Both the position numbers and the translations under genes were made by a program. DNA of 64,000 bases from JALORV01 sp963707445. Its GTDB lineage: Bacteria; Pseudomonadota; Gammaproteobacteria; Burkholderiales; Burkholderiaceae_F. Within the stretch, counting starts at the first letter, position 1; each line of letters opens with the position of its first letter. The stretch lies in the NCBI GenBank assembly GCA_963707445.1, contig CAVPPW010000050.1, forward strand, positions 186,001 to 250,000, written 5' to 3'. The notes under the pieces were generated by a model. That model made no database searches, had not been told where the DNA came from, and worked only from the letters and a program-made list of their open reading frames with translations. Shown here one piece after another: positions 1-10,581 of this stretch.

Positions 1-1598
1 GCTGCACCTTGCCGGTGGTCGTCATCGGCAGCGCATCGATGAATTCGATGTCTTTCGGGTACTCATACGGGGCGAGCTTGCCGCGCACATGCGCCTGCAG
101 TTCGGCCACGAGCGCTTCGCTTCCGGTGTGGCCCGACGCCAGCACGACAAACGCCTTCACGACCGCGCCGCGCTCGGCGTCGGGTTTCGGCACGACAGCG
201 ACGTTGGCCACTGCCGGATGGCGTATCAGGCAGTTCTCGATCTCGCTCGGGCCGATGCGGTAGCCGGCGGCCTTGAACATGTCGTCGGCGCGGCCCGCGT
301 ACCAGAGATAGCCGCGAGCGTCGCGGCGCGCCAGGTCGCCGGTGCGACACCAGTCGCCGGTGTACTTGCGTTGTGTCGCGACGGGGTTACGCCAGTAGCC
401 GAGAAAGAACACCGGGTCAGCATGGCCGTGGATGTCGCGCCGATGGATCGCGACTTCGCCGGTCTCGCCGTCCGGCATCGGCGCGCCGTCGTCATCGATC
501 ACCGCAACCCGGTGGCCAGGATAAGGCCGGCCCATGCTGCCGGCGACTGCCGGCCACTTTTCGTGCGAGTTGCCGACGATGTAGTTCATCTCGGTCTGAC
601 CGAACATCTCGTTGATCGTGATGCCGAGCGCGTCGCGGGACCAGTCGTAAACGGTCTCGCCCACGGCTTCGCCCGCACTCATCACCGCACGCAGCCGCAG
701 CCGATAGCGCTCGCGCGGTGCGGCGACCGACTTCATCATCATCTTGAGCGCAGTCGGGAAGAGAAACGTATTCGTCACGCCATAGCGCTGCAGCCAGATC
801 GAAGGCGCGTTCGGGGTCGAAGCGGCCGCGGGTGCCGACGATCGGGAATCCGAAGTAAAGCGTGGGCAGCAGCGCGTCCATCAGCCCGCCGGTCCAGGCC
901 CAATCCGCGGGCGACCAGAACACGTCGCCCGCCTGCGGGAACCAGTTCTGCGACGCGACGAAGCCGGGCAGATTGCCGATCAGCGCCGAGTGCGGCATCA
1001 GCGCTCCCTTGGGCGGACCGGTCGTACCGCTGGTATAGATCAGAACTGCCGGATCGCTCGCCTGCGTCGTCACGCAGTCGAAGCGATCGGCGGCGGCCGA
1101 CAGGATTTCGCTCCACTCCTGCGCGTCGCTGGAGCGCTCGCCGACGGTGATCAGGTGGCGCAGTTCCGGGCACTGCGCCCGTGCCGCTGCTACCGCGGGC
1201 TGCGCGGCGGCATCGATGATCGCGGCAACGGCGCCGCTGTCCTGCAACCGATACTCGAGCGCCTCCGGCCCGAACAGCAGTGACAAAGGCATCGCCACCG
1301 CACCGAGCTGGTAGATCGCGATATGCGCGATCGCGGTCTCCGGACGCTGCGGCAGCACCAACGCCACCCGGTCGCCGCGCTGCACGCCCAGAGCGGCGAG
1401 CGCGTTCGACAGTCGGTTGGCATCGGCCTGCAGCGCCGCATAGGTGTAAGAAGCACGCACGCCCTGCGCGTCTTCGCAGTGCAGTGCGATGCGCGAGCTC
1501 TCGTGCGCCCAGCGGCGGCTGCAGACGGTTGCGATGTTGAACTCGTCCGGGACATTCCAGCGGAACGACTCGTACAGGGCGCGATATTGATCGCGCAT
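1..1598 (-). CDS. AMP-dependent acyl-CoA synthetase (3' end outside window, one frameshift)
   Basis: ANL-superfamily enzyme that activates a carboxylic acid to acyl-AMP and then to its CoA thioester in the cytoplasm. The AMP-binding signature YTSGTTGPPKG is visible about 200 residues in, and downstream motifs (GQTEMNY, TGDLARRD, YPKDIEF) fit the acetyl/medium-chain acyl-CoA synthetase branch. The frame breaks near 790: removing one base joins AFDL to LQRYGVTNTF. The gene reads off the left edge just after the TTGK motif. It diverges from the hydrolase at 1692 across a 93-base gap that should hold both promoters. The substrate cannot be told from sequence. Confidence 0.85.
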
Positions 1599-1691
1599 AG
1601 TTCATCCCTTTCTCGGACGCGGTGCCGCGCTTCATATAATCGCCGAACCCCGGTGCGGCTGCAACGCGGCCGCGGAACAAGATCAGGTCCG

Positions 1692-2585
1692 ATGCTCCGG
1701 CCCTCGCACTCTGAAACCCTCGATATCCGCGGCCTGCGCTATCACCTGCGCTGCTGGAGCGAGCGCGCAACGGCGCCGCGCACGGTCGTGATGCTGCACG
1801 GCTGGATGGACGTTTCGGCGAGCTTCCAGTTCGTCGCAGATGCGCTCGGCGATGACTGGGCTGTCGTGGCGCCGGATTGGCGCGGCTACGGACTGACCGA
1901 CCGCGCCGGCGCAGATTGCTACTGGTTCCCGGACTACCTTGCGGACCTCGATCGCATACTCGATCACATATCCCCTGGGCCTGCGCTGCTGGTCGGTCAC
2001 AGCATGGGCGGCAACGTTGCCTTGCTGTACGCCGGCATTCGCCCGGAGCGGGTGCGCGCGGTGATCAACCTCGAAGGATTCGGACTGCGCGAGACCCATG
2101 CGTCCCAGGCGCCCGGCCGCTTCGCGCAGTGGCTCGACGAACTGCGCAGTGGCGCGACCCTGCGCGACTACGCCGACGCCGGTGAAGTCGCGGCTCGCCT
2201 CGCGCGCAACAACCGCCGTCTGCGTCCCGAACGCGCGGCGTTCCTCGCGCAGCACTGGGCCCGGCCGCGCGCCGACGGGCGCTGGGAGGTGGCGGGCGAT
2301 CCGGCGCATAGGGTCGTCAATCCGACCCTCTATCGTCTCGACGAGGTCCTCGCCTGCTGGCGCCGCATCGCCTGTCCGGTGCTGTGGGTGCGTGCTGCAG
2401 ATACCGATGTGCTGCGCCATGTGGCCGAGTCACGCGACGCCGCATTGCGAGAGGTCGAACGTCGGCGCTCCGTGATCGCCGACTGCGAAGAGTGCGTCAT
2501 CGACGATGCCGGACATATGCTGCACCACGATCAGCCGGAGGCCGTCGCCCGGGCGATCGCCGACTTTATCGAGCGAAGAGTCTAG
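1692..2585 (+). CDS. alpha/beta hydrolase
   Basis: Cytoplasmic alpha/beta-hydrolase fold protein of 297 residues. An HGWMD oxyanion-hole motif comes early, the nucleophile elbow is GHSMGG, and a late DAGHML supplies the catalytic histidine. The open frame extends further upstream, but family similarity begins at the ATG at 1692, which I chose as start. It is divergent from the acyl-CoA synthetase and 24 bases upstream of the PHP gene. No specific substrate can be inferred; esterase or dehalogenase-like activities are both possible. Confidence 0.85.
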   Translation: MLRPSHSETLDIRGLRYHLRCWSERATAPRTVVMLHGWMDVSASFQFVADALGDDWAVVAPDWRGYGLTDRAGADCYWFPDYLADLDRILDHISPGPALLVGHSMGGNVALLYAGIRPERVRAVINLEGFGLRETHASQAPGRFAQWLDELRSGATLRDYADAGEVAARLARNNRRLRPERAAFLAQHWARPRADGRWEVAGDPAHRVVNPTLYRLDEVLACWRRIACPVLWVRAADTDVLRHVAESRDAALREVERRRSVIADCEECVIDDAGHMLHHDQPEAVARAIADFIERRV

Positions 2586-2609
2586 GCAACTGGCCGCTAG
2601 AATGCGGCG

Positions 2610-3485
2610 ATGCTGCGCGATCCTCCTCGACAAACACATCCGGCAGCGGCGATCGACGCCGACCTGCACTCGCATTCGACCGTCTCGGACGGCGTGCTGA
2701 CACCGGCTGAGGTCGTCGAGCGTGCGGCCGGGCGCGGCGTGCAGCTGTTCTCGCTCACCGACCACGACGAGGTTTCCGGATTGGCCGAGGCCGAGGCCAC
2801 GGCGCGCGCGCTCGGGCTTGCGTTCGTGCACGGCGTCGAAATATCGGTCACGTGGGCCGCGACCACAGTGCACATCGTCGGCCTCGGCATTGATCCGGCC
2901 CACCGCCCGCTGCTGCAGGCGCTGGCGCGCGTCCGCAGCGGCCGCATGGCACGAGCACAGCAGATGGCCGATGGCCTCGCCGCCGCGGGCATCGAGGATG
3001 CGTACGAAGGCGCACTGCGCTTCGTGCGCAACCCCGATCTCATATCGCGCACGCATTTCGCGCGCCACCTGGTCGAGTCCGGCATCTGCCGCGACGTGCG
3101 CGATGTGTTCAAGCGTTATCTCGTGGCCGGTAAACCAGGCTACGTGCCGCACGAATGGGCGCATCTCGACGAGGCAGTGCGCTGGATCAGCGAGGCGGGC
3201 GGCGTCGCCGTGCTGGCACACCCGGGGCGATATCGGGTCGGCGAGCTGAAGCTGCACGAGCTGGTGCATGAGTTCCGCGAGGCCGGAGGCGTCGCGATCG
3301 AGGTGGTCACCAGCAATCACTCGCCCGAACAGACGCGGCAGTTCGCGCGCGTCGCGCTCGAGATGGACCTCGAAGCATCGCGCGGCAGCGATTTCCACGG
3401 ACCGGGCGAGGCGGAGAACGTCGAGCTTGGCGCGGTGGCACCGCTGCCTGCGGGCCTGACGCCGGTGTGGCATCGGTTCTCGTGA
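2610..3485 (+). CDS. rnm: PHP-domain phosphoesterase, RNase AM (YciV/TrpH) family
   Basis: 291-residue PHP-domain protein. The metal-binding motifs DLHSHSTVSDG near the N-terminus, TDHDE, HPGRY and a C-terminal GSDFHGP are all present. In E. coli the family member YciV (RNase AM) is a 5'-3' exonuclease that matures rRNA 5' ends and also hydrolyses 3',5'-bisphosphonucleotides; assignment here is by family. It sits ahead of yciO, an adjacency common in betaproteobacteria. The frame is unbroken. Confidence 0.85.
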   Translation: MLRDPPRQTHPAAAIDADLHSHSTVSDGVLTPAEVVERAAGRGVQLFSLTDHDEVSGLAEAEATARALGLAFVHGVEISVTWAATTVHIVGLGIDPAHRPLLQALARVRSGRMARAQQMADGLAAAGIEDAYEGALRFVRNPDLISRTHFARHLVESGICRDVRDVFKRYLVAGKPGYVPHEWAHLDEAVRWISEAGGVAVLAHPGRYRVGELKLHELVHEFREAGGVAIEVVTSNHSPEQTRQFARVALEMDLEASRGSDFHGPGEAENVELGAVAPLPAGLTPVWHRFS

Positions 3486-3543
3486 GATCCTGCGCCCGCA
3501 ATTTCACCCGCTGATCTTCCGCCAGACAGTCCTGATTGCCGCC

Positions 3544-4167
3544 ATGGCACAGCTATTTGTCGTCCACCCGGTGGACCCGCAGGTGCGATTGCTGCGCCAG
3601 GCCGCGCAGATTCTCGATCACGGCGGCGTTGGTGCGATCCCGACCGACTCGTGCTACGCGCTGGTGTGCCACCTCGACGACAAGGCGGCGGTCGACCGCA
3701 TCCGCGCGATCCGGCGCATCGATGAAAAGCATTTGCTGACGATGATGTGTCGCGACCTCTCCGACCTTGCCTCCTACGCCAAGGTCGATAACGCAACCTA
3801 CCGCTTGCTGCGCGAGGTCACGCCGGGGCCGTATACGCTGATCCTAAACGCGACGCGCGAGGTGCCGCGACGGCTATCGCATCCGTCACGACGGACGATC
3901 GGCTTGCGCATCCCGGATCATCCGGTCGCGTTGAGCCTGCTCGATGTGCTCGAGCAGCCGCTGATCAGCACGACGCTGCAGCTGCCCGGCGACGAGCTGC
4001 CGCTGAACGATGTCGACGACATCCGCACGCAGCTCGATCATGTTGTCGACTTCGTGCTCGATGCGGGACCATGCGGTATCGAGCCGACGACGGTGGTCGA
4101 CTTGACCCGTGCCGAAGCCGTTGTGATCCGCAAGGGCAAGGGCGATCTGGCGGCACTCGGCTTCTAG
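3544..4167 (+). CDS. yciO: Sua5/YciO/YrdC family threonylcarbamoyl-AMP synthase-like protein
   Basis: 207-residue YrdC-like-fold protein. It carries the conserved IPTDSCYALVC segment, the KHLLTMMCRDLSD region and a G(L)RIPDHP motif. The length and the start MAQLFVVHP match YciO rather than the longer Sua5 or the shorter TsaC. Family members bind RNA and make or handle threonylcarbamoyl-AMP for the t6A tRNA modification; the exact role of YciO-type paralogues is less settled. The frame is intact, 58 bases after the PHP gene and 38 before the M50 peptidase. Confidence 0.85.
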   Translation: MAQLFVVHPVDPQVRLLRQAAQILDHGGVGAIPTDSCYALVCHLDDKAAVDRIRAIRRIDEKHLLTMMCRDLSDLASYAKVDNATYRLLREVTPGPYTLILNATREVPRRLSHPSRRTIGLRIPDHPVALSLLDVLEQPLISTTLQLPGDELPLNDVDDIRTQLDHVVDFVLDAGPCGIEPTTVVDLTRAEAVVIRKGKGDLAALGF

Positions 4168-4205
4168 CCGCGGCCGCCCGCGCTGCGCTGATAGACTGCC
4201 ACGCC

Positions 4206-4853
4206 ATGGACGGCATCATTCAGGCGATCACCGTCTACGCGATCCCGGTGCTGCTGGCCATCACCTTGCATGAGGCGGCGCATGGCTATGTCGCCCGCAT
4301 GTTCGGCGACTCGACGGCCTACATGCTGGGTCGCGTGACGCTGAATCCGATCAAGCACATTGATCTGGTCGGCACGATCATCGTGCCGCTCGCGATCGTG
4401 CTGCTGTCCAAACTGGCCGGCGGACCTGGCTTCCTCTTCGGCTGGGCCAAGCCGGTGCCGGTGAACTTCGCGAATCTGCGCCATCCGAAGCGCGACATGA
4501 TCTGGGTCGCCGCCGCCGGGCCGGGCATCAATTTGTTGATGGCCATCGGTTGGGCGCTGGGCCTGAAGTTGATGGCCGCATCGGGTCTCCGCGAGACCTT
4601 TTTTATTCAAATGGCGCAAGCTGGTGTCTTCGTGAACATCGGACTGATGGCGCTCAATCTGCTGCCGCTGCCGCCGCTCGACGGCGGGCGAATTCTCGTC
4701 GGCCTGCTGCCGCATAAGCTGGCCTATGCGCTGTCGCGCGTCGAGCCCTACGGGTTCTTCATCCTGATCCTGCTGCTGGCCACCAACACGATCGGCTTCT
4801 TCCTGATGCCGTTCTACGAGTTCGGTGTCGGCATCGTGCGTCTGTTCGTCTGA
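4206..4853 (+). CDS. site-2 protease (M50 family) integral membrane metallopeptidase
   Basis: 215-residue polytopic membrane protein. The zinc site HEAAHG lies in the first transmembrane segment and the NLLPLPPLDGGRIL motif near residue 155 supplies the third ligand. There are about five hydrophobic segments and no PDZ domain, so this is the small SREBP S2P-like type rather than RseP. The ATG at 4206 is chosen because the upstream in-frame extension overlaps yciO and is low-complexity. It precedes trpS by two bases. Confidence 0.85.
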   Translation: MDGIIQAITVYAIPVLLAITLHEAAHGYVARMFGDSTAYMLGRVTLNPIKHIDLVGTIIVPLAIVLLSKLAGGPGFLFGWAKPVPVNFANLRHPKRDMIWVAAAGPGINLLMAIGWALGLKLMAASGLRETFFIQMAQAGVFVNIGLMALNLLPLPPLDGGRILVGLLPHKLAYALSRVEPYGFFILILLLATNTIGFFLMPFYEFGVGIVRLFV

Positions 4854-4855
4854 GC

Positions 4856-6058
4856 ATGTTCCCCGATCGCGTTCTTTCCGGAATGCGCCCGACCGGTGCG
4901 CTGCATATTGGCCACTATCACGGTGCACTGAAAAACTGGATCCGGCTGCAGGACGAGTATCCGTGCTTTTTCTTCGTTGCCGACTGGCACGCGCTGACGA
5001 CGCACTACGAGACGCCCGAGGTGCTGAAAGCGAGCGTCTGGGACATGGTGATCGACTGGCTGGCCGCCGGAATCGATCCGAAGAAGGCGACGGTCTTCAT
5101 CCAGTCGCGTGTGCCCGAGCATGCCGAACTGTTCCTGCTGCTCACGATGGCAACGCCGCTCGGGTGGCTCGAGCGCGTGCCGACCTACAAGGACCAGATC
5201 GAGAAGATCAAGGACCGCGATCTCTCGACCTACGGCTTTCTCGGCTATCCGCTGATGCAGGCCGCCGACATCCTGATCTACCGCGCGACCATGGTTCCGG
5301 TCGGCGAGGATCAGGTGCCGCACATCGAGATGACGCGCGAGATCGCGCGGCGCTTCAACAACCTCTTCGGGCGCGAGCCCGGGTTCGAGGACAAGGCGCG
5401 AGCGGCCGTGCGCAAGCTCGGCGGCAAGGCCGCGCGGCAATTCGACGAACTGCGCACGCGATATCAGCAGCAGGGCGACACCGCGGCGCTCGAGCAGGGC
5501 CATGCGCTGCTCGCGCAGGCGCAGAGCCTTTCGATGGAAGACCGGGAGCGCGCGTCCGGATTTCTCGAGGGTTCGGGCCGCACGATCCTCGTCGAGCCGG
5601 CGGCCAAGCTGACGGAGACACCGAAGCTTCCCGGCCTCGACGGACAGAAGATGTCCAAGAGCTACGGCAACGTGATCCTGATGCGCGAGGAACCGAAGGC
5701 GCTGACGGAGAAGGTGCGGCGCATGATGACGGACCCGGCGCGCGTGCGTCGAAGCGATCCGGGCGAGCCGGAACGCTGTCCGGTGTGGCAGCTGCACAAG
5801 ATCTATTCGAGCAGCGAAATCCAGTCGTGGGCCGCACACGGTTGCCGCACGGCAGGCATTGGCTGCCTCGACTGCAAGCAGCCGGTCATCGACGCGCTGT
5901 TGGCAGAGCAGGCGCCATGGCGCGAGCGGGCGCAGCCGTATCTCGACGACCCGGCGCTGCTGCGGGCGATCGTCGACGACGGCTGCGCGCGCGCGCGTGC
6001 CGAGGCGGAAAACACGATGCGCGATGTGCGCGGTGCGATGGGCCTTGCCTACGACTGA
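4856..6058 (+). CDS. trpS: tryptophanyl-tRNA synthetase
   Basis: Class I aminoacyl-tRNA synthetase charging tRNA-Trp; 400 residues, unbroken. The HIGH motif is in GALHIGHYHGAL, the TrpRS signature AADILIYRA is present, and KMSKS follows near residue 264. Compared with the standard ~330-residue enzyme there is an insertion of about 60 residues (LFGREPGFEDKA to the region before TETPKLPG), a form known in betaproteobacteria. The start is two bases after the stop of the membrane peptidase, so the genes are probably co-transcribed and translationally linked. Confidence 0.95.
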   Translation: MFPDRVLSGMRPTGALHIGHYHGALKNWIRLQDEYPCFFFVADWHALTTHYETPEVLKASVWDMVIDWLAAGIDPKKATVFIQSRVPEHAELFLLLTMATPLGWLERVPTYKDQIEKIKDRDLSTYGFLGYPLMQAADILIYRATMVPVGEDQVPHIEMTREIARRFNNLFGREPGFEDKARAAVRKLGGKAARQFDELRTRYQQQGDTAALEQGHALLAQAQSLSMEDRERASGFLEGSGRTILVEPAAKLTETPKLPGLDGQKMSKSYGNVILMREEPKALTEKVRRMMTDPARVRRSDPGEPERCPVWQLHKIYSSSEIQSWAAHGCRTAGIGCLDCKQPVIDALLAEQAPWRERAQPYLDDPALLRAIVDDGCARARAEAENTMRDVRGAMGLAYD

Positions 6059-6647
6059 AACGCGCACGACCGGAGCAGGCGACGAGCTGCGGTCTTCGAA
6101 TCCGCTCGCGCGCGATCCGTCGCCGTGGGTCGTTCGGTTCGGCGCCCGCCTCGGCGCAGGTGCCCGGGTGCTCGACGTCGCCTGCGGGCATGGGCGTCAT
6201 GCGCGCTACCTCGCCGGCCGGGGCTGCCGGGTCACGGCGGTCGATGTCGATCCGGCCTGCGGCGAGTCGCTGAAGCACGTCAGCGGCGTGGACTTCATCG
6301 CCTTCGATCTGGAGGCGAATGCGTGGCCATTTTCGCCGTCGTCGTTCGATGCCGTCGTGGTCGTGCACTACCTGCACCGGCCGTTGTTGCCGCGGCTTGC
6401 GGAAGCGCTGGCGTCCAACGGATTGCTGCTCTACGAGACGTTTGCGGTCGGCAACGAAAGGTTCGGCCGCCCGCGCAATCCCGATTTCCTTCTGCGCCCG
6501 CGCGAATTGCTCGATGCCTTCACTGGGCTGCGCGTGCTCGCCTTCGAGGACGGCATCGTCTCTGACCCGCCGGCGGCAATTCAGCGGCTGGCCGCGGTGA
6601 AGCTCGAACCCGACGCGATCGAGCCGGTCGAAACACTGGTGCTGTGA
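6045..6647 (+). CDS. class I SAM-dependent methyltransferase
   Basis: About 200 residues with methyltransferase motif I (RVLDVACGHGRHARYL), an acidic residue at the end of beta 2 (VTAVDVD) and motif IV (FDAVVVVHYLHRP). It resembles TehB/UbiE-like small methyltransferases found between trpS and dapA in related genomes. The start is uncertain: no ATG fits, and a TTG at 6045 or GTG at 6033, both inside the trpS tail, are the best candidates. The overlap suggests translational coupling. The substrate is unknown. Confidence 0.75.
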   Translation: MPTTETRTTGAGDELRSSNPLARDPSPWVVRFGARLGAGARVLDVACGHGRHARYLAGRGCRVTAVDVDPACGESLKHVSGVDFIAFDLEANAWPFSPSSFDAVVVVHYLHRPLLPRLAEALASNGLLLYETFAVGNERFGRPRNPDFLLRPRELLDAFTGLRVLAFEDGIVSDPPAAIQRLAAVKLEPDAIEPVETLVL

Positions 6648-6718
6648 AGCCGGACGCGGGTCGTCCGGCATGCCGCGCACGGTAGAATCGCCGGCTTGCG
6701 CGCGGAGACAAGAACACC

Positions 6719-7595
<877 letters not shown>

Positions 7596-7610
7596 GCCGC
7601 AGGAGTCTTG

Positions 7611-8802
7611 ATGAACGTATAGCAAGTCAATCGCGCCGGTTCTGCTGGCAGGCGCCACGTTGGTGGCAGGCTGCAGCTGGAGCGGCAGTGTGTTCAACGA
7701 CAAGGTCGACTACCAGGCCGCGCGCACGCGCACCGTGCCGCTGGAAATCCCGCCGGATCTTTCGCAGCTGCCTCGTGACGAACGTTTCACGGTGCCGGAG
7801 CGGCCACAGTCGGTCACCGCGTCGGCCGCTACCGCCGCTCGTCCCGGCGCGCCGGCCGGCGCGCCGGCAAGCGCAGTGGCCGCCACGGTCGCACCGACCG
7901 GTGCGCTCGCCAAAATTGAGCGCGATGGCAGCCAGCGCTGGCTCGCCGTCAACATGCCGCCCGAAAAGGCGTGGCCGATCCTGCTCGAGTTCTGGCCCAG
8001 CGTTGGGCTCGCGGTCGAAAAGTCGGATCAAGCGACCGGCGTGATGGAGACCGTGTGGGCCGAAAACAAGGCCAAACTGCCGCAGGACTTGATACGCCGG
8101 ACGCTCGGACGCGTTCTCGGTTCGGTCTACGAGACCGGCGAGCAGGACAAGTACCGTGCGCGCATCGAGCGCACGCAGAAGGACACGTCGGAGATCTTCA
8201 TCAGCCATCGCGGCATGATGGAGGTGTACACCTCGTCGGCGCAGGACCGCACGGCGTGGCAGCCGCGTCCGCCGGACCCCGAGATGGAAGCCGAGATGCT
8301 GCAGCGGTTGCTGGTGCGCTTCGACAAGTCCGCGGCCGCGCCGACGACGACTGCCGCCGCCACGGCTGCGCGGCCCACTGTCGCCACGGCTGGACCGACG
8401 GCGATGCCGCCGCCGCCTCCCGATACCACGCACCTGATCAAGGGTACGGACGGCCGCAGCGAGCGCCTCGACATCGACGACCCGTTCGATCGCGCCTGGC
8501 GCCGCGTTGGGCTGGCGCTGGATCGCGGCGGCTTCACGGTCGAGGATCGCGATCGCGCCAAGGGCGTTTATTTCGTGCGCTATCTCGATCCCGATTACGA
8601 GGCGAAGGCCAAGGAAAACCAGGGCTTCTTCACCAAGCTGATCGGCAAAGACAAGCCGATCGACGCGCCCCAGTACAGGGTGCAGCTGACAGCGGCGGGG
8701 GAGTCCGGCACCTGGGTCCAGGTCTTCGGCAAGGACGGCAAGCCGGAGCGCTCGCCGGCTGGCGACCGCATCCTCGCGCTGCTGAAAGACCAGTTGCGCT
8801 GA
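7611..8802 (+). CDS. bamC: outer membrane assembly lipoprotein BamC (frameshift in signal peptide)
   Basis: Accessory lipoprotein of the BAM outer-membrane protein insertion complex. The ATG at 7611 enters a TAG after three codons. Removing one base at about 7617–7620 gives a lipoprotein signal ending in the lipobox LVAGC. The mature protein has the N-terminal stretch typical of NlpB/BamC (VDYQAARTRTVPLEIPPDL) and two helix-grip domains separated by an Ala/Pro/Thr-rich linker (about residues 215–265). It directly follows dapA, the classical dapA–nlpB pairing. Confidence 0.88.
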
Positions 8803-8812
8803 CGAGACCCCG

Positions 8813-9589
8813 GTGCTGCGGCTCTGTAGTCTCGGCTCCGGCAGTGGCGGCAACGGTCTTGTTGTCGAGGCGAGCGACGGACACACGTCGAGCCGCGTGC
8901 TGGTCGACAACGGCTTCAATCTGCGACAGCTGTCGCGGCGCCTCGAACGCGTCGGCCTCGACATCGCGGCGCTCGATGCCGTGTTCGTCACGCACGAGCA
9001 CTCGGATCACGCCGCCGGGATCAGGCGGCTGGCGCTGAAGCATGGCATCGCGGTCTTTTGCACCGCCGGCACCGCTGCCGCGTGTGACTTCGATGCGCTC
9101 GGCGTCGCCTGGATCCGGGTGGAACACGGCGTCGCTGTCGAAGTCGGTGCGCTGAGGATCGAGCCGTACGCGGTGCCGCACGATGCAGACGAACCGGTGC
9201 AGTACACGTTCACCGACGGCGTGCGTCGCGCCGGGCTGCTGACCGATGCCGGCGAATGTTCGGAAACGATCCTCGCAGCGCTCGCAGGACTGCACGCGCT
9301 CGTGCTCGAGTGCAATCACGACGCGGCCATGTTGCGGCAGGGCGCCTATCCGCTGTTCCTGAAGGCGCGTATCGGCGGCGGGCTGGGACACCTGTCCAAC
9401 GATCAGGCGGCCGAGATCCTCGCCCGCGTCGAACACCCAGAATTGCGCTGGGTCGCGGCCGCGCACCTGTCGGCGGCAAACAACCGCCCGGAACTCGCGC
9501 AGATCGCGCTGGCTGCGGCGCTCGATTGTTCCGTGCACGAGATTGCCATCGCTGATCAGCAGGTTGGCCTGGCCTGGCGCACCGTATGA
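8813..9589 (+). CDS. MBL-fold metallo-hydrolase (YycJ/WalJ-like)
   Basis: 258-residue metallo-beta-lactamase-fold protein. The metal motif THEHSDHAAGI and downstream ligands (LTDAGE, LECNHD, AAHLS) are complete. The N-terminal LCSLGSGSGGN start is characteristic of the YycJ/WalJ clade, which includes exonuclease-like and phosphodiesterase-like enzymes. It starts at GTG 8813, 11 bases after bamC, so it is probably in the dapA operon. A strong hairpin follows at once. Confidence 0.85.
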   Translation: MLRLCSLGSGSGGNGLVVEASDGHTSSRVLVDNGFNLRQLSRRLERVGLDIAALDAVFVTHEHSDHAAGIRRLALKHGIAVFCTAGTAAACDFDALGVAWIRVEHGVAVEVGALRIEPYAVPHDADEPVQYTFTDGVRRAGLLTDAGECSETILAALAGLHALVLECNHDAAMLRQGAYPLFLKARIGGGLGHLSNDQAAEILARVEHPELRWVAAAHLSAANNRPELAQIALAAALDCSVHEIAIADQQVGLAWRTV

Positions 9590-9591
9590 AC

Positions 9592-9619
9592 AAAAAAGGG
9601 CCGGCAATGCCGGCCCTTT
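9592..9619. terminator. bidirectional intrinsic terminator between convergent genes
   Basis: A perfect hairpin (GGGCCGGC, AAT loop region, GCCGGCCC) is flanked by six A residues on the left and three T residues on the right. Read on the minus strand it ends in six U residues, a good Rho-independent terminator for the small lipoprotein gene. On the plus strand the U-tract is short, so it may end the MBL gene less efficiently. Confidence 0.8.
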
Positions 9620-9636
9620 GCTTGCGCATCGATGCG

Positions 9637-9915
9637 TTACTTGACTTCTTCTTGTCGGCCTCGGCGGCGGCCTTCATCGGGTCCTGTGACTGCATTGACG
9701 ACGGAGCAGTCTTCGTGTCAGCCGGGGCCGGAGTTGCGGCTGGCGGTGGGAGCGGCAGCATCTGCCTTCGGCGCTTCCGGAGCCGGCGCGGGCGCCGGTG
9801 CGGGAGCAGGCGTAGCTGCAGGCGCAGGGGTGGGCGCGGACGGCGGCGCTTCTTTCTTGCCGCAAGCGGCAAGGGCGACAACCATCATGGAGGCAAGCAG
9901 CAGCGACTTCGTCAT
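9637..9915 (-). CDS. small Ala/Pro-rich lipoprotein (probable frameshifts)
   Basis: A short secreted lipoprotein: MTKSLLLASMMVVALAACGKKEAPP has a textbook signal and lipobox (LAAC). An alternating Ala-Pro tract follows, then in a shifted frame ADTKTAPSSMQSQDPMKAAAEADKK. Breaks near 9735 and near the C-terminus (about 9645) have to be assumed to reach the TAA at 9637. The corrected protein is about 92 residues. Function unknown; the Pro-Ala tract suggests a flexible periplasmic tether. The hairpin at 9592–9619 ends it. Confidence 0.6.
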
Positions 9916-10065
9916 GTCTTTCCTTTCGACTTTCAGGTGGGTGCTGATTCTCACAGCGTCTTGGGCAAGACCGGTGCCACACTGCGGTGTCCGCCAGAAC
10001 CGGTGAGTATAAGTCGAATGCTGCAGCGCTTCCAACGCGCGGCTCAGCGCTCCTCCTTCATGGCG

Positions 10066-10581
10066 TCAGCCGAGCCCGAGTGGGACCACTGCAATATTGT
10101 GGCCGCCGGCATTCCAGCGGCGCTCAAACGCGGTCGCATGGGGTTGCGCGTGCGGCTCGTTGCGAAGCCAGAGATCACCGCGAGCCGCTGCAGTCGGCTT
10201 TAGCGCCAGAGTCGCGTGATCGTCTACCAGCAGGTATGCATCGTCGCCCACTGGGTCGTCCGCAGACGCGATTCGTATTTCGAGTGCGTGCGGAAAGCGC
10301 CGCTGCAGTGCGCGCAGCCGCGGCGCATGGGTTTCAAGCCAGGCCGCGTCATCGACCAGCAACCGGACCCGGGCCGACCGGTGCCCGAGCAGCAAGCGGT
10401 GCAGCGACTCAGTTGCCGCAACGCTGCCGAGCTCGAACACGGAGATGTCCCGGTGCAGGCAGCGCACGCTGCGGCGCGCGACGCCGAGCGCGATCAGCAC
10501 AGCCTCGAGGTTTTCGGCGCGCGACGTGATCAGCGCGCGCTCCGGCGTTCCGGCAGCGAGCTGCAGTTCGGACGGCTTCAT
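10066..10581 (-). CDS. conserved hypothetical protein coupled to RoxA-like oxygenase gene
   Basis: 171 residues, frame intact. Features such as a central RLLVDDAAWLETHAPRL and a C-terminal DDAYLLVDDHATLALKP with FERRW near the end recall the DUF7931 module found alone or fused to acetyltransferases in betaproteobacteria. I recall this family only loosely, so the function is left open. Its ATG overlaps the stop of the upstream cupin gene by four bases (ATGA), so the two are translationally coupled. Confidence 0.6.
   Translation of the reverse strand: MKPSELQLAAGTPERALITSRAENLEAVLIALGVARRSVRCLHRDISVFELGSVAATESLHRLLLGHRSARVRLLVDDAAWLETHAPRLRALQRRFPHALEIRIASADDPVGDDAYLLVDDHATLALKPTAAARGDLWLRNEPHAQPHATAFERRWNAGGHNIAVVPLGLG

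Noticed and set aside
2430..3473. Minus-strand frame of 347 codons opposite the PHP gene
   Set aside because: The PHP motifs on the plus strand are complete; the opposite frame has no recognisable content.
4814..6067. Minus-strand frame of 417 codons opposite trpS
   Set aside because: trpS is unmistakable and the antisense product is Arg/Leu-rich without motifs.
7611..7622. Three-codon leader peptide before bamC
   Set aside because: A one-base correction merges it with the lipoprotein signal, which is far more plausible than a leader ORF.
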